In this document: piece after piece, positions 30,850 through 39,775 of the stretch
Position numbering within the stretch: the first letter of the stretch is position 1
How the letters are laid out: each line of letters begins with the position of its first letter
Source: a virus
Virus record (IMG/VR): IMGVR_UViG_3300033148_003679
Location: 20,324 to 84,323 of that record
Length of the DNA stretch: 64,000 bases
Strand: one strand, 5' to 3'
Notes under the pieces: model-generated
Databases searched by the model: none
What the model saw: the letters and a program-made list of their open reading frames with translations, nothing else
What the model was told of the DNA's origin: nothing
Program-made: the position numbers and the translations under genes

Positions 30850-30870
30850 TATAGAGATGTTTACGAGATA

Positions 30871-31596
30871 ATGGCAACCAAAAAGTCTGTCAAAAAGTCT
30901 AAACGCAAGTCTGTGAAACGTAAACGAGGTACAAAGTCTCGGCCAAAAGGCGTTGCGTCTTATGCAAGAACTTCATGGACTCAAAACATGTTTGAATCTC
31001 CTGTTTCTATACCAAAAGGATTTATACTTGCAATTGACACCGCTGAACAGAAACCTTTGTTTATACCAAAACGAATTGCAGACGGTGAACAGATTGTTTT
31101 ACCGTCCGGGTTAACATGTCAAGGTAGAGTTCTGCCAGACGGCGATTATAGTGTAATAGGATTGGAACGGGTAGTAGCCGTTGAACTTAAACGAATGAGT
31201 GACATGTTGTTGTATATAGGGAAAGAACGAATAGCTAAAACTATCCCGAAACTCAGACGGTTACAGAACTATTGGTGGGCGGCTGTAGTTGTCCAAGAGT
31301 CAGAACGTGACATTATATCTGTTAATACAATATACGAGACGCAGATGACACCTAATAAGGTACGCGGTTTTTTTCGGTCACTTCATGTTCATTACGGTAT
31401 TCATAGCTATTTTAATCGAGAAGCAGAACGATGCGAATACTGGATACTAGAACACTTGACTTATGCCTTTACAAAACTGTTAAAACAAGAATGCCAAGAT
31501 TTGTGGCGTCGAAAACGAGATGGTATAATTGCTGCTACAGATTATGTTCCGCTTCCTGAACCGTCTGTACGCGGTAAGAATGTTGGTTGGAAATGA
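30871..31596 (+). CDS. ERCC4/XPF-type nuclease
   Basis: 241 residues. A basic N-terminal tail (about 28 residues) precedes the ERCC4 nuclease core: D56 (LAIDTAEQ), D92 (LPDGDYSV), and E105-L-K107 in VAVELKRMSDML, equivalent to the GDxnERKxxxD motif with Leu in place of Arg. It cuts branched DNA structures in the family. It sits in the recombination block with Sak4 and the helicase. GTG/ATG ambiguity is minor; ATG 30871 is used. Confidence 0.75.
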   Translation: MATKKSVKKSKRKSVKRKRGTKSRPKGVASYARTSWTQNMFESPVSIPKGFILAIDTAEQKPLFIPKRIADGEQIVLPSGLTCQGRVLPDGDYSVIGLERVVAVELKRMSDMLLYIGKERIAKTIPKLRRLQNYWWAAVVVQESERDIISVNTIYETQMTPNKVRGFFRSLHVHYGIHSYFNREAERCEYWILEHLTYAFTKLLKQECQDLWRRKRDGIIAATDYVPLPEPSVRGKNVGWK

Positions 31597-31632
31597 TTGG
31601 AACGTAGACGGATGAAACGGAATGGTATAAAT

Positions 31633-31884
31633 ATGAGCAAAAATGATAAAGATAAGGGAATGAAGTTTGTTGTACATACCAATGATGGCAGGAAAAAGAT
31701 ACGAGATTGTTGTACTTATGCGTCCATATCCGAAACCTTTTTATTAACATTAGCTGGAACGGAAGTTAACGTAATACCTGTCAAAAACATTGTACTCTTA
31801 CAAGCATTTAGATGTACTGTAACACATAAGTATAGTGCTGACCAGATTATATTCGAGCCCGTGCAACTAAATTCAAATTCTTAG
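31633..31884 (+). CDS. Hypothetical protein (83 aa)
   Basis: Start uncertain among TTG 31597, ATG 31612 and ATG 31633 (MSKNDKDKGMKFVVHTNDGR). Small beta-rich protein, no family recognised. Confidence 0.5.
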   Translation: MSKNDKDKGMKFVVHTNDGRKKIRDCCTYASISETFLLTLAGTEVNVIPVKNIVLLQAFRCTVTHKYSADQIIFEPVQLNSNS

Positions 31885-31914
31885 CATAGAGTATATGGGA
31901 AAGGAACTTAGCTG

Positions 31915-32151
31915 ATGGGTATAAGGGACGTAGCGCGTACAGATTTCATGTCAAAACAAACTGTGCCAGAACTTAACGCAAAAGAAATGGCAGCGGCTAA
32001 CGAATGTGCCGAAGTTCTTCGTACAGTAGCAGACAATAAACGCGGATTATATATATGGGAGATTTGTAACGAGTATGATGTAGACCATCATAAAATTGCC
32101 AGACATCTTGCACAGAGAGCTAACAGTAGACGTGCTAAGAATAAATTATAA
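31915..32151 (+). CDS. Small HTH-like protein
   Basis: 78 residues, ATG 31915 after GAAAGGAA. The C-terminal half (LYIWEICNEYDVDHHKIARH, then LAQRA) looks like a winged-helix or HTH recognition element. Possibly a transcriptional regulator. Confidence 0.55.
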   Translation: MGIRDVARTDFMSKQTVPELNAKEMAAANECAEVLRTVADNKRGLYIWEICNEYDVDHHKIARHLAQRANSRRAKNKL

Positions 32152-32165
32152 GGATAGAAAATGCC

Positions 32166-32744
32166 ATGGCCAAAAGAAAATCAATTGCAGATAATGCTAA
32201 CATGGAATTTATAACCGATTCCGGTTGGGATAAAGGGACACAACGGCGGGAACATTTGAGAGGTAAAGTAATAAACGCTTTTAGAAAAGGAGTTGTAGCT
32301 TCTGATAAAAGAGGCCATTTTCAGCAGATAGGATTCAAAATCCAACCTATTTTTATAGATCTTCTACATAAAGTGGCTGGTATAATGCCGGACGCTTTCT
32401 GGTATCGGAAAGGTCGAAAATCTCAGTCTGCTATTTATAGAACCATTTTTGTTATAGGTATCGAGACGGCGTTGAATTATGTGGAAGAAGAAGGGTTGTT
32501 AGACGATCCTGCTCTTAAAGAGATACATGACCAGCTCGAAACTGCCGAAACGTTGTCTGCTATTGTAAATATAGCGGAACAACGGCAGGAAGTCGAAGCG
32601 TTACAAAAACGGTTACTTTCCAGCGCGAACATAAATGAGATAAGTCAACATGGCCCTAGATTGGCTCGTAGTATTAAGACCTTGAATGAGATTGAAGATG
32701 GGTTGGTCGAGATGCTGGGTACTAAAGGTAACGCACGGAAATAG
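32166..32744 (+). CDS. Hypothetical helical protein (192 aa)
   Basis: ATG 32166 (MAKRKSIADNANMEFITDSG), with a central IDLLHKVAGIMPDAFWYRKG and a long helical C-terminus (ETAETLSAIVNIAEQRQEVE). Possibly a DNA-binding protein with ribbon-helix-helix-like core; not recognised. Confidence 0.6.
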   Translation: MAKRKSIADNANMEFITDSGWDKGTQRREHLRGKVINAFRKGVVASDKRGHFQQIGFKIQPIFIDLLHKVAGIMPDAFWYRKGRKSQSAIYRTIFVIGIETALNYVEEEGLLDDPALKEIHDQLETAETLSAIVNIAEQRQEVEALQKRLLSSANINEISQHGPRLARSIKTLNEIEDGLVEMLGTKGNARK

Positions 32745-32755
32745 GTAAACCAAGC

Positions 32756-33139
32756 ATGAATTTTCGTAGTCCTCTCAGTGTAATCCGCCATTTCTGTCTT
32801 TCATGTACTGGTGGCGGTATAAAAGATATACGAGAATGTACTGGTAACAGACCGTTTGGCAGCAGACATGCTCCTTGTATTTTGTACCCGTACCGTATGG
32901 GACACAGGCCGGGACGATGGGATACAACACTTTTTGGCAAACGGTATAGTGCTAGACGAGCTATACAACTAGAATGTAAACGGTGTCAGAATACACGAGA
33001 GCGCGACGTTGTACTTGATTGTACGAGCCAAGACTGTCCGTTATGGAAATGGCGGTTAGGCACTCCACCCGAGTATAAGAAACGTATTGATAAAGAGCGG
33101 TTACAAAAACATGCTCGGTCAATCCGCCAGAAGAAGTGA
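32756..33139 (+). CDS. Conserved phage zinc-finger protein
   Basis: 127 residues beginning MNFRSPLSVIRHFCLSCTGG. The two repeats AIR..CL.C.GG...IRECTGNRP...CILYPYRMGHRP and LECKRCQNTRERDVVLDCTS..CPLWKWRLG match a conserved phage protein with paired CxxC sites. Its role is unknown; it may bind DNA. Confidence 0.7.
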   Translation: MNFRSPLSVIRHFCLSCTGGGIKDIRECTGNRPFGSRHAPCILYPYRMGHRPGRWDTTLFGKRYSARRAIQLECKRCQNTRERDVVLDCTSQDCPLWKWRLGTPPEYKKRIDKERLQKHARSIRQKK

Positions 33140-33166
33140 AAAGTCTGTTACTTTCATGTCAAAAAA

Positions 33167-33195
33167 CGCCACTGTTACAAGAGATATTGGCGTAG
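33167..33195 (+). other. Intergenic hairpin
   Basis: ACGCCA and TGGCGT form a short stem in the 33140-33397 gap. The same gap holds two copies of a GGAAAGG-N-GCG-N-TCGGAAATT phrase (about 33234 and 33310). No promoter is evident. Confidence 0.3.
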
Positions 33196-33397
33196 AATCC
33201 ATTTTTATTGAGAAAAGGTAGTAGGACACTACGGAAAGGCGCGTCTCGGAAATTAGGGCAAATTAGGGTAAGGCAAAGAGTGGTTGGATACAGAAAAAAG
33301 GAACGGTATGGAAAGGTGGCGTTTCGGAAATTGATATAGAGCGTTCATGAATACTATGTAAATCGAACTATATAGATATGAAGAATAAAAAAAGATA

Positions 33398-33676
33398 ATG
33401 AAACGCATTAAACAAGTAAAGCCGAAAAAGCGACAAATGAAGTCTAATAAGCCTGCACGGGACTCGGAAATAGTGATTTCCAGAAACGGTACAGAGTATC
33501 AAGTTGCTCCGTCTGGTTCATGGCATAGAATCACTCGTAAACTCAGCAAAAGACAGGTTAGAGAACGAGAGGCAAGACGGTTGACACAACTGCAAGAATC
33601 AAAGCACAGGTTAGGCCTTGACAAAGACAATAATAGTGATGGTCATAAAGATAAAGAAGATAAAGGAGTAGAATAA
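33398..33676 (+). CDS. Basic, charged hypothetical protein
   Basis: 92 residues rich in Lys/Arg (MKRIKQVKPKKRQMKSNKPA) with an acidic C-terminus. Weak ribosome binding site before ATG 33398. No family recognised. Confidence 0.5.
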   Translation: MKRIKQVKPKKRQMKSNKPARDSEIVISRNGTEYQVAPSGSWHRITRKLSKRQVREREARRLTQLQESKHRLGLDKDNNSDGHKDKEDKGVE

Positions 33677-33687
33677 GGTTACCGAGC

Positions 33688-33753
33688 ATGAAAAAGCAAA
33701 ATGATAACTTCATGAGCAAGTATACAACATCTAATACCATACCTACGTTATAA
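33688..33753 (+). CDS. Possible 21-aa peptide
   Basis: ATG 33688 to TAA 33753, with AAGG ten bases upstream; MKKQNDNFMSKYTTSNTIPT plus Leu. Weak evidence. It precedes a hairpin AACCTGA/TCAGGTT (33771-33788) with no U-tract. The remaining sequence to 33947 shows no gene. Confidence 0.25.
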   Translation: MKKQNDNFMSKYTTSNTIPTL

Positions 33754-33947
33754 ATTAAATGATAACTTATAACCTGATTTTTCAGGTTACCAGTCTTTAG
33801 ACCCACTGATATAGGACGAAAAGTCGTGGATAACTTGGAACAGAAGTTTTCAAGTACATTTTTTAGCATTACGGTCAACAGTAAACAAGAGTTTTTGTAA
33901 ACTATCGCGTTTAGTTTTCTGAACATAGGAAGGATTTGGTAACTACT

Positions 33948-34121
33948 ATGCTGGGTTTTCCTTACTTTTGTCTACAGAGAATAGTAGTTGTAAACTTAAG
34001 CGAGAAGTTAGATAACTTGGCCGATACATGTTATATAACAACGGCGAAATGTTTACCTGTCTGTAACCAAGAAAAAGGGTGGATGTCTGTCAATAGTAAA
34101 CCAGGAGAAATAGCAGGGTGA
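33948..34121 (+). CDS. Possible small protein upstream of the helicase
   Basis: Frame from ATG 33948 (MLGFPYFCLQRIVVVNLSEK), with AGGAAGG about 14 bases upstream, ends at a TGA overlapping the helicase GTG start. Contains several cysteines. Coupling supports it; composition does not strongly. Confidence 0.4.
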   Translation: MLGFPYFCLQRIVVVNLSEKLDNLADTCYITTAKCLPVCNQEKGWMSVNSKPGEIAG

Positions 34122-35785
34122 TAGAACAGATAGAACAAAAAGGTCTCGACATTTCCGCCGATATAATTGAAGAGACGCGTAAATCTTTCTCGAATTTTCG
34201 GGACAAGGAGTATAGACCTTATCAGCGTGAAGCGATAGAGTTTATAATGAATAGCAACAAAAAGGTTACCGTAATAGAAGTTCCTACCGGTTCGGGCAAG
34301 TCGCTTTCTGGTATGGTAGCTGGCAAAATGTGGGGTGATATGATATATCTGTGTTCCAGTATTCCACTCCAACACCAGCTCCAGCATGATTTCCCGGAAG
34401 CCGAGATGTTGAAAGGTCGGTCAAATTATCCATGCTTGCGGTTGCCGGTAAAAGGTATGAGCGCGGCAGATTGTAATCATAGCAAATCTAATCCTTGCGT
34501 GTTCAAGGGTAGTACATGTCCATATCATAGACAGAAAGAAATTGTATTAGCACATCCATTACGAATACTCAACTATTACTATTGGCTGAACGAGTGTTTT
34601 CATGTCGGCAGGTTTAAGGACAAAAATAAAAAGCGAATAATTATTGCTGATGAAGCCGACACTTTTGAAGATATAATGTTGGATTTCGTGAGTTTAACAT
34701 TTTCATCTTATGTTCTTTCCAGATACAACATTCCGATACCAGAACGGTTAACAGCTACAGATGGTCGGGTATCGTATTGGGTTGATTGGGCCGAGACTGT
34801 GAAGAATAAAATGGACGATTATTTTGCCGGTCTTGCTCTTAGAATCGAAGTGTTGGAAGAAGATGGAGAAATAGAATCGCCGGAAGCTGTTGACGTGTTA
34901 AAGGAATATAAACAAGTTGAATCGATATTAACGCAACTGTCAATGTTTCTAAGTTATGTGGATGATACATGGATATTTGACCGGCAAAAACGAAAACATG
35001 GCGAGTATTGGACGTTTAAGCCAACATGGATTTCGTCTAAAATAGCTGAAAAGTTTTTTCTCGATAATGGTTCAAAATTCGTTTTAATGAGCGCACATCT
35101 ACCGCCACTTAAAGTTCTATCCCAGATGCTCGGTATAAAGCTGGTAGATATGGATTATTTTTCTGCACCGTCCCTGTTTGTTCCTGAACGACGTAGAATA
35201 TTTTTGCAGCCTGTTGCCAGTTTAACCAATAGAACATGGGATACATCGTTACCATCTATTCTCAAATATATAGAGATGTTAGCTGAACGATATATGAATT
35301 ACAAAGGACTTATCCATACAGTAAGCTATAAACTGCGTGACGCCATTATGGCTCTCAACAATCCACGGTTTATAACCCACGAAGGGGCAAAAGATCGCGT
35401 TGAAATGTTGAAAAAGTTTGAGCAGTCGCCCGATCCTTTAGTCATGGTCTCGCCGTCAATGGAACGTGGAATAAGTCTTGAACACGAAAAGTGTCGATGG
35501 ATCGTGTGGCCGAAAGCACCTTGGCTGAATAAAGGTGATAAACAGGTAAAAGCGCGGTTGTATACGGGTGGTAAAAACGGTATAGGCCAAGAATGGTATA
35601 ATGCCATGATGGCCGCAAGTGTCGTCCAAGGATGTGGCCGTGGCACTCGGTTCGATACAGATTGGTGTGATAGTTGGTTGTTAGACCAACAGATATATAA
35701 CTTGGTGACAGGAAAATATAGTTGCGAATATTTCCCGCCATGGTTTAGAAACGCGTTGGTGTACCCTTCGACAAAAAACAAGTAA
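34118..35785 (+). CDS. XPD/DinG-like superfamily 2 helicase with Fe-S cysteines
   Basis: 555 residues, GTG 34118. Walker A EVPTGSGKS at 54-62; cysteines 106, 119, 127 and 134 between motifs I and II are spaced like the 4Fe-4S cluster of XPD, DinG and Rad3; DEAD at 178-181 (IADEADTFED); motif VI QGCGRGTRFDTDWC near 513. It should unwind DNA 5'-3'. Operates with the recombination and nuclease genes upstream. Confidence 0.85.
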   Translation: MIEQIEQKGLDISADIIEETRKSFSNFRDKEYRPYQREAIEFIMNSNKKVTVIEVPTGSGKSLSGMVAGKMWGDMIYLCSSIPLQHQLQHDFPEAEMLKGRSNYPCLRLPVKGMSAADCNHSKSNPCVFKGSTCPYHRQKEIVLAHPLRILNYYYWLNECFHVGRFKDKNKKRIIIADEADTFEDIMLDFVSLTFSSYVLSRYNIPIPERLTATDGRVSYWVDWAETVKNKMDDYFAGLALRIEVLEEDGEIESPEAVDVLKEYKQVESILTQLSMFLSYVDDTWIFDRQKRKHGEYWTFKPTWISSKIAEKFFLDNGSKFVLMSAHLPPLKVLSQMLGIKLVDMDYFSAPSLFVPERRRIFLQPVASLTNRTWDTSLPSILKYIEMLAERYMNYKGLIHTVSYKLRDAIMALNNPRFITHEGAKDRVEMLKKFEQSPDPLVMVSPSMERGISLEHEKCRWIVWPKAPWLNKGDKQVKARLYTGGKNGIGQEWYNAMMAASVVQGCGRGTRFDTDWCDSWLLDQQIYNLVTGKYSCEYFPPWFRNALVYPSTKNK

Positions 35786-35808
35786 AAAGTGTTGAGAAGG
35801 AGGTTAAA

Positions 35809-36015
35809 ATGAATTGTGGTCTACTACGCTTCATGACAAGTACCTTATACTTGGTAGTCTTAGTTGTTTTGGTTGTGGCAATCCTGTTTTTACTTACTCC
35901 TATAATAGCGGTTGGCTTAATCTTTGGCGTTCCTATACTAATTGTCTGTGCACTTATTGTAGGATGGTCACAGCTAATATCATGGGCACTTGAACTAAAC
36001 GAAAAAAAGTCTTGA
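35809..36015 (+). CDS. Small two-helix membrane protein
   Basis: 68 residues with an AAGGAGG site. Residues 11-32 and 34-55 are two hydrophobic segments (LYLVVLVVLVVAILFLL and AVGLIFGVPILIVCALIV). Topology is holin-like, but it lies in the early arm. Role unknown. Confidence 0.65.
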   Translation: MNCGLLRFMTSTLYLVVLVVLVVAILFLLTPIIAVGLIFGVPILIVCALIVGWSQLISWALELNEKKS

Positions 36016-36022
36016 AAGGGGG

Positions 36023-36052
36023 TTGACAAACCGCTCTTATTTATGGTATAAT
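36023..36052 (+). promoter_or_regulatory. Rightward promoter
   Basis: TTGACA (36023-36028), 18-base spacer ending TTTATGG, TATAAT (36047-36052), right after the membrane protein. Last recognisable rightward promoter in the window. Confidence 0.85.
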
Positions 36053-36113
36053 AGAATGTTGAAAGTTAATGAGGGAAGAAAAAAGTTGTGAGTAATCAGA
36101 AAGGAAATCTTTG

Positions 36114-36593
36114 ATGAGTAACAACGGACAAGATATGTCTCTTGCAAATCTTCAACGGCAATCCACTATGGACGTCGAATCACATTATAGACTACAGGCA
36201 GTTAAATGTCGAGATGACGAGGTTCTTCTGGCAATTATCGTGGCGCAAACTGGTGACCAAATGAAAATGGCTACCAAAATGATTAAAATTGACAAGAAGT
36301 TTGCGAAACTGGCACAAGACGATGGTATGATGTTCCAAATCGCTATTCTTCCATATGGTGTTCTTTGTCTATGGGGGTCGTTGTACGGAACACTTTTAGA
36401 AGAATGGCAGGTTGCGCTCATAAACGGGGTAAAAGGCGATACAATAAAATCTGTTATAGAAAATGTGGTGTCCGCCTTGCATATTGCTAAGCTCAACAAA
36501 AAGGTCGGACAAGGTGACGGGAATGAAGATGGTGATAAAACAGATGAAGACGATCAAACGGATAACGAGAAGTTTCCACATCTTATTGTATGA
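36114..36593 (+). CDS. Hypothetical protein (159 aa)
   Basis: ATG 36114 after AAAGGAA. Helical core (TGDQMKMATKMIKIDKKFAK) with an Asp-rich tail (GDGNEDGDKTDEDDQTDNEK). No family recognised. Confidence 0.6.
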   Translation: MSNNGQDMSLANLQRQSTMDVESHYRLQAVKCRDDEVLLAIIVAQTGDQMKMATKMIKIDKKFAKLAQDDGMMFQIAILPYGVLCLWGSLYGTLLEEWQVALINGVKGDTIKSVIENVVSALHIAKLNKKVGQGDGNEDGDKTDEDDQTDNEKFPHLIV

Positions 36594-36606
36594 AAGGTGA
36601 AACGAG

Positions 36607-36960
36607 ATGAAGTTCCCGAAAGTTCTTAAAGAATTGGGTGCATGTTTTGAAGGACAAGACTGGGTCGGCTACCATGGCATGAAATGGGCTTGGGAAAACT
36701 GCGAATATCCTGGATGGATGCTATGGTTTCTATATAGAGTTTGTGAAATAATCGCGGACGAATTTTCTTCATGGCCAGAATTATCACAGATTGAAGATTT
36801 GGAGGTCAAGATTGAGCTTAAGTATTCGATGCCACGTTCAACACCTTTTCGTCCATGGTATCTCGATTGCAGCGGTCCTGAAAACGAATATGCGTGTAAC
36901 TATATTCGTAAACATGTAAAGTTGGGCAAACTATCGGAAGTGGTTAGAGCGATAAAATAA
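36607..36960 (+). CDS. Hypothetical Trp-rich protein (117 aa)
   Basis: ATG 36607 after AAAGGTGAAACG. Phrases WVGYHGMKWAWENCEYPGWM and a Cys/Trp-rich centre resemble unnamed phage proteins. No catalytic motif. Confidence 0.6.
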   Translation: MKFPKVLKELGACFEGQDWVGYHGMKWAWENCEYPGWMLWFLYRVCEIIADEFSSWPELSQIEDLEVKIELKYSMPRSTPFRPWYLDCSGPENEYACNYIRKHVKLGKLSEVVRAIK

Positions 36961-36971
36961 GGGTATGGGGC

Positions 36972-37316
36972 ATGACAAATAAACGACTTCTAGTATATGT
37001 TGCAGGGCCATACTCTGCTCGATGGTGGTGGCAGAAACTATGGAACGTCTGGCAGGCATGGCGGGTTGCAAGAGATGTATGGCAACATGGACATATGGCA
37101 CATTGTACTTATATCGAGACTGTGTTTCTGGACAATGTTATGTCGCATGACGAATGGTTGACACGAGATTTGGTTATCCTTACTCGATGTGACGCTATGA
37201 TAATGTGTCCAAGATGGAGAACGAGTAAAGGTGCTGTAAAAGAACATAACTTTGCTGTTGAACGAAACATGCCAATCTTTTATAATGCCGATAGATCGCC
37301 GAAAGTAGATGGATAA
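36972..37316 (+). CDS. DUF4406 / nucleoside deoxyribosyltransferase-like protein
   Basis: 114 residues. LLVYVAGPYSA at 6-16 is the N-terminal strand-loop of the deoxyribosyltransferase-like fold. DEWLTRDLVILTRCDAMIMC (residues 60-79) and SKGAVKEHNFAVERNMPIFY match DUF4406-type phage proteins. Family members are predicted to act on nucleosides; the exact reaction is unknown. Confidence 0.7.
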   Translation: MTNKRLLVYVAGPYSARWWWQKLWNVWQAWRVARDVWQHGHMAHCTYIETVFLDNVMSHDEWLTRDLVILTRCDAMIMCPRWRTSKGAVKEHNFAVERNMPIFYNADRSPKVDG

Positions 37317-37588
37317 TGAAAAAGATTACAATCAATAGACTAATAGCAGATAACCGAGTAGAATCGTCAACCATAAAGTTGCCTGACAGTATTGATCCCG
37401 TTACTTTTATCGAGTTTATACATTTTATGGCAGACGGGTTACGGCATGGAGAAGAAACGTATGGGGCTATGTCGTATATGAACAAAAATTTGCAGGATGA
37501 AATAGGAGAAGAATGGCGGGATACTGCAACTTGGGCGTTTCTCGGATGGGACAGAATGAGACGAATACAAGATAGTAGAGAAGAGTAA
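37316..37588 (+). CDS. Hypothetical protein (90 aa)
   Basis: ATG 37316 overlaps the previous stop (TAATGA). Helical with HGEETYGAMSYMNKNLQDEI then EEWRDTATWAFLGWDRMRRI, a pattern seen in small phage proteins near nucleotide-metabolism genes. Role unknown. Confidence 0.6.
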   Translation: MKKITINRLIADNRVESSTIKLPDSIDPVTFIEFIHFMADGLRHGEETYGAMSYMNKNLQDEIGEEWRDTATWAFLGWDRMRRIQDSREE

Positions 37589-37600
37589 AGGAATAATACA

Positions 37601-38047
37601 TTGTCTAGTATATTAGAAATGAATAGAGAAGATTTTGAGAATGTACCGTGTTGTGAGGAAAAATATAAGACAACATCGCCCAGGATGATTTGCGATAGTC
37701 TTGTTATTCTGCCAATAGAATATCGACCTAAAAACTCTAGCGGATTTGGATATGTAGATGTTATAGCTGTGCGAGGTGAAGAAGCTGTTTGTCGGTATAA
37801 AGGCGGAGTTGATATGTTGAATATGGTGAACAAAAGTCCGTCCCAAAACATGAAAATTGTATGTGGTTCTTTCCAAGCATACAAAGCGTATAGCCCGGCA
37901 GATTGGGCCATAGACTTTTTGCCTATAAGTGGTTTAGTACGGATACACCCTCTTGTTCATCGTATACTCTGTGTTCCAACATTAACCACGCTTATGTTAT
38001 ATCCAGTAGAATGGGAGGAAGGATACGACGATGGCAATTTGTGTTAG
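37601..38047 (+). CDS. Hypothetical protein (148 aa)
   Basis: TTG 37601 has AAAGGAA nine bases upstream; the next ATG is 37619. Beta-rich (FGYVDVIAVRGEEAVCRYKG). The 3' end overlaps the next ATG. No family recognised. Confidence 0.55.
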   Translation: MSSILEMNREDFENVPCCEEKYKTTSPRMICDSLVILPIEYRPKNSSGFGYVDVIAVRGEEAVCRYKGGVDMLNMVNKSPSQNMKIVCGSFQAYKAYSPADWAIDFLPISGLVRIHPLVHRILCVPTLTTLMLYPVEWEEGYDDGNLC

Positions 38048-38279
38048 ATGTAGTCAATGTGACAGGATATTAGTAGTAGAGCAGTGTGAGATCAATGACA
38101 ATGGCGACATTAGTCTGGCTGTTGAACCTTGTCCCGGCTATTTTCTTGAAGGGTATAAAGCTGGATGTAAGATTTGTGAGTTTGGCAAGATATATGAAGT
38201 TGATAAGATTACTAAAGATTTAACAATGGCGTTAGGCAGGTGGAGCGAAGGAAAACCTGGGAAAGTGGAGAATAGTTAA
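38031..38279 (+). CDS. Zinc-ribbon protein, paralogue of 39104
   Basis: 82 residues, ATG 38031 after GGAGGAAGG. CSQCDRILVVEQCEINDNGD, then ISLAVEPCPGYF, matches the start of the gene at 39104 (CVKCGGDVKVESCQIDAHGD...LSPCKQC). Common small phage zinc protein, function unknown. Confidence 0.65.
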   Translation: MAICVRCSQCDRILVVEQCEINDNGDISLAVEPCPGYFLEGYKAGCKICEFGKIYEVDKITKDLTMALGRWSEGKPGKVENS

Positions 38280-39020
38280 ATGAACTCAAAACCACTTACA
38301 AGACAAGAAGTTCTTGCTGTCGTATGGTCTAAAAAATATGGAACACGGAGCGATTTTCGAGGGAGAAATCTGCGGGGAATTGACTTATCTTATGGAAATT
38401 TGAGTTATATTGATTTACAACAGGCAGACTTATGCAATGCAAATTTACGAAACGTTAACTTGTATAAAGCAAATTTGCGCAACGCAAACTTACAGTATGC
38501 TAATTTACGATACGCCACATTACAGCATAGTCATTTGTTTAATGCCGATTTATTTAATGCAAATTTACAAAATGCAAACTTGCAATGTGTCAACTTGCAA
38601 GATGCTATATTGCAGTACGCCAATTTATCCGGTGCCAATTTGAGTGGTGCTAAAGGGTTACTAGATTCAAGTACATTTTTGACAAAACATTTTGCTTCGG
38701 ACGATTTTGGTATAATTGTATACAAAATCTTTGGCAGAATGTTTTATTCTAAACCAGATTATTGGCAAGAAAAAATCGGGGCTGTAATAGAAGAGGTCGT
38801 AGATTCGTGCCGTACTATAGATTGTGGATGCGGGATAAACTGTGCAACATGGGAATGGTGCCAGATTCTTAAAGCGTGGAGGGATACAAGGATGATAGAT
38901 ACAAGGATATGGAAATGCAGGATTCGATGGATAGATTTGGCTGATGTTGTTGTGCCGTATAATACAGATGGAAAGATACGGTGCGGTAGATTAGAGTTGA
39001 TTGAAAGAGTTGGGATGTGA
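38280..39020 (+). CDS. Pentapeptide-repeat protein
   Basis: 246 residues. Residues 24-125 are about 20 A(N/D)LxX pentapeptides (e.g. ANLRNANLQYANLRYATLQH), which build a right-handed quadrilateral beta-helix. The C-terminal 110 residues are a separate Cys-containing domain. Some family members mimic DNA and inhibit or protect gyrase, but most have no known role. ATG 38280 directly follows the previous stop (TAAATG). Confidence 0.85.
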   Translation: MNSKPLTRQEVLAVVWSKKYGTRSDFRGRNLRGIDLSYGNLSYIDLQQADLCNANLRNVNLYKANLRNANLQYANLRYATLQHSHLFNADLFNANLQNANLQCVNLQDAILQYANLSGANLSGAKGLLDSSTFLTKHFASDDFGIIVYKIFGRMFYSKPDYWQEKIGAVIEEVVDSCRTIDCGCGINCATWEWCQILKAWRDTRMIDTRIWKCRIRWIDLADVVVPYNTDGKIRCGRLELIERVGM

Positions 39021-39103
39021 ATGGAACAGTGGGAATGGTCGGGAAAGAAATAGATATGGCGGTATTGAAATTGAAGCAAAGAGCATGAATGGAATAACAG
39101 AAA

Positions 39104-39550
39104 ATGTTTACAACAATAGAATGCGTTAAATGCGGTGGTGACGTGAAAGTTGAAAGTTGTCAGATAGATGCTCATGGAGACATTACGGTTTTATTGTCTC
39201 CGTGCAAACAGTGTGTCAAAGAAGCAAAGCAAGAGGGGTATGGCAAAGGGTTCTTACATGGATCGTGTCCTCCTCTTCCCCCTAGGACGCGACAAAGAGA
39301 ACGCGATAAGGACAGCAAGTCCGAGCCTGTCGCGGCATATTATGGTGTACGTGATAAAGAAGGGAGATGGTGGAATAGAGATACTTTGCTGGCAAAGAAC
39401 CCTTACTTACTCGATCATGCTACTGCCGCGCAGGAGATAATTAACCAGCAGACATATGGATTTGTTACCTGTATGAAGCCCAAGATTATCGCTTTTGACA
39501 AGGACAGGCAGGAGATTGTCGGAGCTGATGAAACCGTATGGCGCGGGTGA
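39104..39550 (+). CDS. Zinc-ribbon protein with extended C-terminus
   Basis: 148 residues. N-terminal zinc-ribbon paralogous to 38031. The C-terminal 85 residues (YYGVRDKEGRWWNRDTLLAK) form a different domain, so this looks like a fusion. From about here GC content rises compared with the upstream arm. Confidence 0.65.
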   Translation: MFTTIECVKCGGDVKVESCQIDAHGDITVLLSPCKQCVKEAKQEGYGKGFLHGSCPPLPPRTRQRERDKDSKSEPVAAYYGVRDKEGRWWNRDTLLAKNPYLLDHATAAQEIINQQTYGFVTCMKPKIIAFDKDRQEIVGADETVWRG

Positions 39551-39562
39551 AGGAGAGAACGA

Positions 39563-39775
39563 ATGAGCAAACCGAAACCAGAAGAGACGTTGAGCGACGG
39601 GACGGTCGTGGTGCTTGAGGGTTACACATGGCGTAGAGCTTTGTACGATGATGGTTATGGTGCGCTACGAATCGACGAACAGGCTGCGGAATCGGCATGT
39701 GATGCAGACGAACAAGTTGTAGAAGTCTGGGTAGCAAAGGCAGAGGCGAATGAAGAGAAGGAGGCAGAGACATGA
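39563..39775 (+). CDS. Small acidic protein
   Basis: 70 residues, MSKPKPEETLSDGTVVVLEG; GAGAGAAC before ATG 39563. Stop overlaps the next ATG. Unknown function. Confidence 0.6.
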   Translation: MSKPKPEETLSDGTVVVLEGYTWRRALYDDGYGALRIDEQAAESACDADEQVVEVWVAKAEANEEKEAET

